DNA of 47,675 nt from Xanthobacteraceae bacterium (GTDB taxonomy: Bacteria > Pseudomonadota > Alphaproteobacteria > Rhizobiales > Xanthobacteraceae), in assembly GCA_028290465.1 (NCBI GenBank), contig JAQGJU010000028.1:1-47675 (forward strand). The letters run 5' to 3'. The position numbers and the translations under genes are program-made. The notes beneath the pieces were generated by a model that saw nothing but the letters and a program-made list of their open reading frames with translations, made no database searches and was not told the origin of the DNA. How positions within the stretch are numbered: the stretch's first letter is position 1; the number at the start of each line of letters is the position of its first letter. This document shows, piece after piece, positions 41,693 to 47,675 of this stretch.

Positions 41693-41912
41693 GGCGTTCG
41701 TCCCCTTATTGACTCGTTCGGAGGACGATCATTCTTAAAAATTGGTTTCGACCGTCCCGTAGACGATTTACGCCGCGCGTGTCGGCCTTGTCTTTGCACA
41801 AGAGGTCGTACGCCTAAAGTAGTGGTATGTGGCTTAACATATTGATTTATAAGAATAAGAGGTTCCGCGCGAGGTTGTCAGTTCGCTCCCGGTCCGGGAA
41901 ATTTCCACCAGC

Positions 41913-42188
41913 TCATACCAGCGGCGTCATGTTCTCCAGCAGATTGATCAGCCAGGCGGCGGCCTGCAGCACCGCGCCGCGTTGCGCAATGCTGGCCTTG
42001 CGGAATGTTTCATTGAGCAATTTCTGCGCGCGCCGATAGCCGGGATGTTCGCGTGCGGTCTGGTTCATGCCTGCGACGCGCGTCATCAACGCGGCGCGGC
42101 GCTGCTCAACCTCGTCATAGCGCTGACGGAAATTGCCGGTTTCGCTACGCGGCCGTTTGGGATTTTTGGGCAGGACAGTCTTCGGCAT
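41913..42188 (-). CDS. Small basic conserved protein
   Basis: A 91-residue basic protein starting MPKTVLPKNPKRPRSETGNF. It has a predicted helical body (FRQRYDEVEQRRAALMTRVA) and ends NLLENMTPLV. Similar small Lys/Arg-rich proteins occur in Rhizobiales, but I know of no function. The ATG at 42188 is chosen because the upstream part of the frame reads like non-coding sequence. It has no signal peptide. Confidence 0.6.
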   Translation of the reverse strand: MPKTVLPKNPKRPRSETGNFRQRYDEVEQRRAALMTRVAGMNQTAREHPGYRRAQKLLNETFRKASIAQRGAVLQAAAWLINLLENMTPLV

Positions 42189-42379
42189 GCGGGACCCGTT
42201 CTGCGCAACCGCCGGGTTAATCACAAGCCACAAAAGAGTTCGGAGGCGGCGATTTCGGCCGGCCGGGAACGCGCTGCGGTGCCGCAAAGTTAAGCTTACC
42301 GACCGAATTCGCCGGCGTTCGATGTTCCTGGCAAGGCATTTGAGCTAAATTCAGCGCTCGTTTCACAGTTGAGTACGTC

Positions 42380-42841
42380 ATGCGCCGCGTGGTTCTCGCT
42401 CTCAGCCTTTCGATCGCAGCGTGCGTCGCGGGCATCGCGCCGGGCCATGCCGACCATGGTCCGGTGCTGGTGGTGCCCGGCCGCGCCGGACAACCGGTGA
42501 TGATCAACGGCCGCGACGCCTCCTATGCGGTGATCGAGGGCGATTGGGGCCTGAACCGCCCGGGCGCCGGTCCGTTCACGGTGATCTACCCGCCGGCCCG
42601 GATCCTGGCTCCGTCCGATTACGGTTATTATCCGCACACCGGCAAGCGTCCGCGCGCCGGACGGCTGGAAATCGAACCGCCGGCGAACCGTGTGCTGCCG
42701 CGCCCGGCGCAGAGTTTCCACCGCGTCTGGTCGGTCGGTCCGGAGGCCGAGCCTGTCGCCGAGCCTCTACCCTACGATCCGCCGCCGGTGATTATGGCGC
42801 CGGACTACGAGCGGCGGGAGCTGCTGCGGCGCCGGAATTGA
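42380..42841 (+). CDS. Small secreted protein, function unknown
   Basis: A 153-residue protein with a clear signal peptide (1-24, ending GHADH) and a mature part containing VLVVPGRAGQPVMINGRDAS, GLNRPGAGPFTVIYPPAR and many Pro, Tyr and Arg residues. The Pro-rich end (PYDPPPVIMAP) suggests an extended envelope or surface protein. Start ATG 42380. It is followed 43 bp later by another small secreted protein gene on the same strand, probably in one transcript. Confidence 0.7.
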   Translation: MRRVVLALSLSIAACVAGIAPGHADHGPVLVVPGRAGQPVMINGRDASYAVIEGDWGLNRPGAGPFTVIYPPARILAPSDYGYYPHTGKRPRAGRLEIEPPANRVLPRPAQSFHRVWSVGPEAEPVAEPLPYDPPPVIMAPDYERRELLRRRN

Positions 42842-42884
42842 AACGCTGCACATCAACAAAACGAAACCGACGAGCCCAACAGGG

Positions 42885-43385
42885 ATGGCCATGAATCTTC
42901 TTCCGCATCGCTTCAGCGCCACGTTCGCCGCCACGCTGTTGGCCACCGTCGCCTTCAGCGCCGGTGCTTCGGCCGGGTGCGGCGGATGCTGCTGCCGCGC
43001 GACGGCCTATGCGCCGCCGGCCGTGCAGGCCTATGAATCTTCCTACGTGACGCCGAGCTATGTGGTGAACCAGGGGCCGGTCTATTCCGGGCCGGCCATC
43101 ACGGTGCCGGTACTGACCTATTCGGAATCGCCGTCGGCGCGGAATTATCCCTATGTGCGCGACACGCGCGGCTATTACGTGCGCGGCCATGGGGACGTGT
43201 TCACCGGCTATCATGGCTATCATCATCGTTCGCGCGGTGCGGTACGGGTGCACGGCGCCGCCGACGCGCGCAGCAATGGGTCGGTGGTGCGGGCTCGGGC
43301 CGAGGTGCGCTATCTCAGCCCGGAGCGCATGGAGATCAAGCTCCAGCGCGAACAGAAGCCGCGCAAGCCGCGTCGCGAGGACTGA
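42885..43385 (+). CDS. Small secreted Cys/Tyr-rich protein, function unknown
   Basis: A 166-residue exported protein. After a signal peptide (1-30, ending GASA) the mature part starts with a cysteine cluster, GCGGCCCRATAY, followed by Tyr-rich repeats (SSYVTPSYVVNQGPVYSG) and a basic tail (REQKPRKPRRED). The cysteine cluster could bind metal or form disulphides. It probably shares a transcript with the upstream gene. ATG 42885 and 42891 are both possible. Function not recognised. Confidence 0.7.
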   Translation: MAMNLLPHRFSATFAATLLATVAFSAGASAGCGGCCCRATAYAPPAVQAYESSYVTPSYVVNQGPVYSGPAITVPVLTYSESPSARNYPYVRDTRGYYVRGHGDVFTGYHGYHHRSRGAVRVHGAADARSNGSVVRARAEVRYLSPERMEIKLQREQKPRKPRRED

Positions 43386-43403
43386 CGCGGCCCTTAGAGG
43401 CTC

Positions 43404-44243
43404 TCAGACTTTGAGCTTCTGGCTGGCCACATAGAGCGCCAGCGCGGCGGCGTTCGACACGTTCAGACTCTTGATGGCGCCCGGCAGATCGAGCCGCGCC
43501 AGGTAGTCGCAATTCTCCCGCGTCAGGCGTCGCAGGCCCTGGCCTTCGGCGCCGAGCACCAGCGCCAGCGGCGCATGCAGCGGCAGTGCCGCGAGATCGC
43601 TGTCGCCGGAGCTGTCGAGCCCGACCAGCAAAAATCCGGCATCTTTCAGCGCCGCCAATCCGCGCGCCAGATTAGGCACCGTGACCAGCGGCACATGTTC
43701 GAGCGCGCCGGACGCCGACTTTGCCAGCACACCGGTGGCCTGCGGGCTGTGCCGCAGCGTGGTCACGACAGCCGCGACCGAAAACGCCGCGGCGGTGCGG
43801 AAGATCGCGCCGACATTGTGCGGGTCGGTGATCTGGTCGAGCACCACCACGAGGCCTTCGGTCAGGTCCTCGACCTGCGGTGCGTCGAGTTCGTCGACCT
43901 CGGCCAGCAGGCCCTGATGCACGGCCTCGGGGCCGAGCCGCGAATCGAGCACTTCCGGCCGCACCAGTTCGGGTGCGACCTTTGAGGTCACGCCGTCCTC
44001 GGTCAGCCGGCGCATCGCGTTTTCGGTCGCGTAAAGTTTGCGGATGTGGCGGTCCGGGTTCTCCAGCGCTGCCTTGACGGTGTGCCAGCCATACAGCATC
44101 GCCGAACCATCGCCGCCGCCTGAGCCGTGGCGTGCGCCACGACGCCCGCCTGTGCGCTTGTCGTCGCGCCCGCCGGGACGAGGGCCGCCTCGGTCGTCGC
44201 GACGGGGGCCGGGCTTCTGGCGGTGAGGGGGCCTTCCGGTCAT
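43404..44243 (-). CDS. rlmB: 23S rRNA 2'-O-ribose methyltransferase (RlmB/TrmH family)
   Basis: A 279-residue SPOUT-fold methyltransferase. The first 45 residues are a basic Arg/Gly-rich tail, then an RNA-binding region with YGWHTVKAALENP, and the SPOUT core: VVLDQITDPHNVGAIFRTA, LVLGAEGQGLRRL and KSLNVSNAAALALY, which form the knot that binds AdoMet. Family members methylate the 2'-OH of G2251 of 23S rRNA (RlmB); the exact target is inferred. The gene is divergent from the ABC binding protein gene, 168 bp apart. Confidence 0.9.
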   Translation of the reverse strand: MTGRPPHRQKPGPRRDDRGGPRPGGRDDKRTGGRRGARHGSGGGDGSAMLYGWHTVKAALENPDRHIRKLYATENAMRRLTEDGVTSKVAPELVRPEVLDSRLGPEAVHQGLLAEVDELDAPQVEDLTEGLVVVLDQITDPHNVGAIFRTAAAFSVAAVVTTLRHSPQATGVLAKSASGALEHVPLVTVPNLARGLAALKDAGFLLVGLDSSGDSDLAALPLHAPLALVLGAEGQGLRRLTRENCDYLARLDLPGAIKSLNVSNAAALALYVASQKLKV

Positions 44244-44411
44244 CGATCGAGTTTCCTGCTCAGGTTGGTCGGCGTCGCCTCATTTTCAGGCAAACGGGTC
44301 ACTCCGGCGCACAGCGGTCGCGGATGCGCCACCGATATATGCCGATATTCATGGCATGGTCTTTGCAAAATTTCTCCGTTCGGCCTGTACGGCGCCCACG
44401 GAGAGCCCACG

Positions 44412-46034
44412 ATGACCAGCCACAATATCACCATCGACCGCCGCCGCCTGCTGCAGACCGCATTCGGCGCCGGCGCGGCGGCCGCTATGGGCCCGCGTGT
44501 CGTGTTCGCGGACGCCCGGTCGGAAACGCTGGTCGTGGTGCAGGAGCTTGGCCCCAACAGCCTCGACATGCAGGGCGTCGGCTCCAACCAGACGGTGAAC
44601 GGTCTTTCCTGGAATTGCTACGACCGGCTGCTCAGCTACACGGCCAAGACGCTGCCGGATGGCACGCCGTCCTACGACCGCGCGACCTTGGCGCCGGAAC
44701 TGGCCGAAAGCTGGAAGGTCGCGGACGACGGCATGTCGTGCACCTTCAAGATCCGCAAGGACGCGGTGTTTCACGACGGCACCCCGGTCACCGCGCAGGA
44801 CGTGAAATGGTCGTTCGATCGCGCCGTGAAGATCGGCGGCTTTCCGACCTTCCAGATGTCGGCCGGCTCGCTGGAAAAGCCCGAGCAGTTCGTCGCGGTC
44901 GACGACCATACATTCCGCATCGATTATGTCCGCAAGGACAAGATGCTGCTGTTCAACGTCGCTGTCGTCGTGCCGTTCATCATCAATTCGACGCTGGCCA
45001 AGAAGAACGCGACCGAGGCCGATCCGTGGGCGATGGCGTGGCTAAAGAACAACGAGGCCGGCGGCGGCGCCTACAAGATCGAAAGCTGGAAGCCCGGCAG
45101 CGAAACCATCTTCGCGCGGTATGACGGCTGGAAAAGCGGGCCGCTGCCGACCATCAAGCGGGTGATCGCGCGCGACATCCCGTCGGCCGGCACCCGCCGC
45201 GCGATGCTGGAGAAAGGCGACGCCGATTTCTCGACGGGCTTTGCGCCGCGCGATTTCGACCAGTTGATCAAGGACGGCAAGGTCAAGGTGTCGGGCGTGC
45301 CGATCCCGAACTGCCTGTGGTACCTGGCGCTCAACACCTCGAAGTCGCCGTTCGACAACGTCAAGCTGCGCCAGGCGATCGCCTATGCGGTGCCGTATGA
45401 GCAGATCCAGAGCAGCGCGTTTTTCGGCCGCGCCGTGCCGATGTATGGCGGTCCGGCCAAGGTCGAGAAGGCGGCGTGGCCGCAGCCGTTCCCGTATGTG
45501 ACCGACCTCGACAAGGCCAAGGCGCTGATGGCGGAAGCCGGCTTCGCGCAGGGCTTCGAGACCACGCTGTCGCTCGACGTCGGCACTGCGACGGTCGGCG
45601 AGCCGACCGTGCTGCTGATCCAGGAGAACCTCGCCAAGATCGGCATCAAGGCTTCTATCGAAAAAATTCCAGGCGCCAACTGGCGCACCACCTTGAACAA
45701 GAAGGAGCTGCCGCTGGTGCTCAACCGGTTCAGCGGCTGGCTGGACTATCCGGAGTACTATTTCTTCTGGAACTTCCACGGCAACAATTCGATCTTCAAC
45801 ATCTCGGCCTACAAGAACAAGGAGATGGACGCGCTGATCGACAAGGCGCGCTTCACCGCCGACCCGGCCGAGTACGACAAGGCCGTGAAGGACTTCATCG
45901 CGCTGTGCATCGCCGAGGTGCCGGTGGTGCCGCTGAATCAGCCGATCCACGACGTGGCGATGCAAAAGAACGTCGGCGGCTACCAGTTCTGGTTCCACCG
46001 CGAGCCGGACTACCGGCAGTTCGGCAAGGCGTAG
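44412..46034 (+). CDS. ABC transporter substrate-binding protein, family 5 (Tat export)
   Basis: A 540-residue periplasmic binding protein of the peptide/nickel (DppA/OppA, SBP_bac_5) type. The export signal is a twin-arginine type (DRRRLLQTAFGAGAAAAMG). Typical segments: LAPELAESWKVADDGMSCTF, VFHDGTPVTAQDVKWSFDRA and LRQAIAYAVPYEQI. It would bind peptides or similar molecules for an ABC importer, whose membrane and ATPase genes are not in this window. GGAGA precedes the ATG at 44412. The frame is open to 44127 but that part overlaps the rlmB-type gene on the other strand and is not coding. Confidence 0.92.
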   Translation: MTSHNITIDRRRLLQTAFGAGAAAAMGPRVVFADARSETLVVVQELGPNSLDMQGVGSNQTVNGLSWNCYDRLLSYTAKTLPDGTPSYDRATLAPELAESWKVADDGMSCTFKIRKDAVFHDGTPVTAQDVKWSFDRAVKIGGFPTFQMSAGSLEKPEQFVAVDDHTFRIDYVRKDKMLLFNVAVVVPFIINSTLAKKNATEADPWAMAWLKNNEAGGGAYKIESWKPGSETIFARYDGWKSGPLPTIKRVIARDIPSAGTRRAMLEKGDADFSTGFAPRDFDQLIKDGKVKVSGVPIPNCLWYLALNTSKSPFDNVKLRQAIAYAVPYEQIQSSAFFGRAVPMYGGPAKVEKAAWPQPFPYVTDLDKAKALMAEAGFAQGFETTLSLDVGTATVGEPTVLLIQENLAKIGIKASIEKIPGANWRTTLNKKELPLVLNRFSGWLDYPEYYFFWNFHGNNSIFNISAYKNKEMDALIDKARFTADPAEYDKAVKDFIALCIAEVPVVPLNQPIHDVAMQKNVGGYQFWFHREPDYRQFGKA

Positions 46035-46204
46035 GCGGGCGGGTTATGAGCGGCAGGCGGGGCAGGGTCGTCGGGGCGGTGATTCACCGTCCCGAGGCGG
46101 TCCGAAAGCCGCTCGAACGCCAGCGAACCGTTTCCTAAACGCGTCCAAGGCGGCGCGGGTTGACTTCACCCCTGCCGCCCAGCATAAAACGCCGCCCGCA
46201 GGAT

Positions 46205-46225
46205 CCCTGCCTTCGGCGGGGTTTT
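46205..46225 (+). terminator. Rho-independent terminator
   Basis: Stem ccctgcc / ggcgggg with a three-base loop followed by tttt. It lies 170 bp after the binding-protein gene, before the tRNA-Tyr gene. It probably ends that transcript. Confidence 0.65.
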
Positions 46226-46279
46226 GCGTGATTTCAACGACTTCGCGCAAGACTCTTCGGCAGGCTTCTGGACTGAGCT

Positions 46280-46364
46280 GGAGGGGTGCCCGAGTGGCTA
46301 AAGGGGGCGGACTGTAAATCCGCTGGCTTAGCCTACGTTGGTTCGAATCCAACCCCCTCCACCA
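46280..46364 (+). tRNA. tRNA-Tyr (anticodon GTA)
   Basis: Acceptor stem ggagggg pairs with cccctcc; the anticodon region gactgtaaatc gives GTA (Tyr); a long variable arm, as expected for class II tRNA-Tyr, lies before the T arm gttggttcgaatccaac. CCA is encoded at 46362-46364. It is 61 bp upstream of tRNA-Gly. Confidence 0.95.
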
Positions 46365-46425
46365 GTCCGAAGCCTGACGACGACGCCAAGACGACGATGA
46401 CCGGCCGGGGCCCCGGTTGCGGCAT

Positions 46426-46499
46426 GCGGGTGTAGCTCAATGGTAGAGCAGCAGCCTTCCAAGCTGAATACGAGGGTTCGATTCCCTCCACCCGCTCCA
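46426..46499 (+). tRNA. tRNA-Gly (anticodon TCC)
   Basis: Acceptor stem gcgggtg pairs with cacccgc; D arm gctcaatggtagagc; anticodon loop cttccaa gives TCC (Gly, GGA/GGG); T arm contains ggttcgattcc. CCA is encoded at 46497-46499. It lies just after tRNA-Tyr and upstream of tuf, as in many bacteria. Confidence 0.95.
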
Positions 46500-46664
46500 A
46501 CATTTCCCGCTCTAAATCCTCGCGCTGCAACCGCCACCCTTTTCGCGTGCAGGCCTTTGCAGTGCTGACCATTCCTGGTAGTCGACGGTAACAGGATGGC
46601 GATTGACGCCCCGCCTCGGCCGAGGCGCGAGGGCATTTCCATCGGATTGCTGGGGGACTTAACG

Positions 46665-47246
46665 ATGCGGCGTTTTGCGGCCATTGCGGCCATGCTCCTG
46701 CTTGCGGCCTGTGCGACCGCGACCAATACATTGAAGCCGGGCGAGGTCGCGAAGCTCAAATTGACCTCCGTCCGCGTCACTTTCGCCAGCGATGTCGTCA
46801 TCACGTGGGAGGACGGTGTGCGCGGCTACGCCGTTGCCAACGCCATCACCGACGATCAGATCGCGATGGCGTCCAACGACCCCAAGGCGAAGGAGTTCGT
46901 TCGCAACAAGCTGGCGACGCGCATCCGGGAAACGCTGGAGCGCAATCTGCGCCCGCATCTCGCCGGATCGCGGCCGGTCAGGCTGGAGATCGTGGTCCAG
47001 AATTTCGTGATCTCGCCGGCCGTCCAGCGCATCATCATCGGCGGCAGCCACTTCATGATCGCCGATGCCAATCTGGTCGATGCCGCCACCGGCGCCACCA
47101 TCGTGGTCTATCCGAAGCTCTATGGCGGCGCGGTCGCCGGGCAGGGCTGGGCCGGCGCGGCCGTCGAGGCGGCCATCGGGGGCGATCAGACCGAACGGGT
47201 GCTGGCCGGCTATTCCGACACGTACCGGGCCTGGCTGTTCAAGTAA
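46665..47246 (+). CDS. Predicted lipoprotein
   Basis: A 193-residue protein with a lipobox LLAAC, so C16 would be lipidated after the signal peptide MRRFAAIAAMLLLAA. The mature part holds LKLTSVRVTFASDVVITWED, LATRIRETLERNLRPHLAG and VRLEIVVQNFVISPAVQRII, which suggests an outer-membrane or periplasmic assembly lipoprotein of unknown function. GGGGGACTTAACG precedes the ATG at 46665. It lies between tRNA-Gly and tuf, an unusual insertion. Confidence 0.75.
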   Translation: MRRFAAIAAMLLLAACATATNTLKPGEVAKLKLTSVRVTFASDVVITWEDGVRGYAVANAITDDQIAMASNDPKAKEFVRNKLATRIRETLERNLRPHLAGSRPVRLEIVVQNFVISPAVQRIIIGGSHFMIADANLVDAATGATIVVYPKLYGGAVAGQGWAGAAVEAAIGGDQTERVLAGYSDTYRAWLFK

Positions 47247-47436
47247 TCCTGGGCACGCACGCCTACCGGCGCCCGGAAACCAGCCCGACCGGACCAGATC
47301 GCCGCTCGGTCCTAAATCCCGCCGCGACTTGCCTAGACGGGCAAAGCGCCTTATCTCAGCGCCGCGATGGCGCTTCGGCCAAAACGGCTCCGGATCGCCG
47401 CATTCCAGAGGGTTTCTGGGTTTCTAGGAAAGAGCC

Positions 47437-47675
47437 ATGGCCAAAGAGAAATTTGAACGTAATAAGCCGCATTGTAACATCGGGACGATCGGTCACGTCG
47501 ATCACGGCAAGACGTCGTTGACGGCGGCGATCACCAAGGTCCTGGCGGAATCCGGTGGGGCGACCTTCACGGCGTACGACATGATCGACAAGGCGCCGGA
47601 AGAAAAGGCGCGCGGCATCACCATCTCGACCGCGCATGTCGAGTACGAGACCGCGAACCGCCACTATGCCCACGT
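47437..47675 (+). CDS. tuf: Elongation factor Tu, 5' part (runs off the window)
   Basis: The first 79 residues of EF-Tu are encoded before the window ends. They start [20 protein letters not shown] and contain the P-loop [10 protein letters not shown] and the switch I region ARGITIST, the hallmarks of the GTPase that brings aminoacyl-tRNA to the ribosome. GGAAAGAGCC precedes the ATG at 47437. A tRNA pair and a lipoprotein lie upstream. The rest of the gene is not visible. Confidence 0.97.
   Translation, partial: MAKEKFERNKPHCNIGTIGHVDHGKTSLTAAITKVLAESGGATFTAYDMIDKAPEEKARGITISTAHVEYETANRHYAH

Noticed and set aside
45042-45998. A 318-residue minus-strand frame inside the binding-protein gene
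   Set aside because: Shadow of the SBP gene in GC-rich sequence, with no ribosome site or family match.
1-47675. CRISPR array, insertion sequence or prophage
   Set aside because: I looked for repeated spacers, transposase motifs and phage structural genes and saw none. The dispersed palindromes are short intergenic elements without their own genes.

Overview
This window looks like chromosomal DNA from a high-GC alphaproteobacterium of the Hyphomicrobiales (Rhizobiales), most like the Bradyrhizobium/Rhodopseudomonas/Pseudolabrys group. The evidence is the protein families present (bacterial transglutaminase-like cysteine peptidase, PAS_5, DUF2336, double-PilZ, MHS transporter, Bug-type binding protein). 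Candidate CtrA boxes (TTAA-N7-TTAA) and scattered palindromic repeats with the core AAAAGTGGGAACCGG, common in this group, point the same way. The assignment is by recognition only; no search was run. I see no CRISPR array, transposase, prophage or rRNA.

Layout. 1-7.6 kb: secreted cysteine peptidase, tandem PilZ protein, PAS_5 protein, rhomboid protease, CBS pair, patatin-like esterase, nitroreductase and a proline-rich secreted protein. 7.7-10.7 kb: a PAS-GGDEF-EAL protein, whose N-terminus seems frameshifted, and a small cytochrome c. 10.7-17.6 kb: housekeeping block with thrS, a DUF3616 protein, yidD translationally coupled to an IscU/SufU-like scaffold, folE, hisI, and a CitE-like lyase with a MaoC hydratase. 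17.7-21.6 kb: soluble lytic transglycosylase, DUF2336 protein, and a response regulator/Hpt operon with a perfect CtrA-type box. 21.9-24.4 kb: FAD oxidoreductase followed by an ATP-grasp ligase, a possible uncharacterised biosynthetic pair. 24.5-26.5 kb: nadK, then a decay zone holding a truncated cutA, a frameshifted HigA-like antitoxin without its toxin, and fragments of a GT9 glycosyltransferase.

26.7-30.7 kb: TPR/O-GlcNAc-transferase-like (GT41) protein, tandem duplicated TPR proteins and a His/Lys-rich secreted peptide. 30.8-33.4 kb: cobalamin riboswitch and a TonB-dependent B12-type receptor. 33.4-37.8 kb: Bug binding protein with an MBL hydrolase, a DUF3237 two-gene unit, and a GAF histidine kinase. 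37.9-43.4 kb: tRNA-Thr(TGT), small conserved proteins, a Crp/Fnr regulator, an MHS-family transporter with a large internal insert, and two small secreted proteins. 43.4-47.7 kb: rlmB-type 2'-O-methyltransferase, a Tat-exported peptide-type binding protein, tRNA-Tyr(GTA), tRNA-Gly(TCC), a lipoprotein and the 5' part of tuf.

Links between genes. Regulation by c-di-GMP (PilZ, GGDEF-EAL) and by candidate CtrA boxes (before the PilZ, transglycosylase and response-regulator genes) recurs in the first half and suggests cell-cycle, envelope or motility control. The rest is mostly short operons of one to three genes. In this GC-rich sequence many long antisense reading frames are shadows and were left out.
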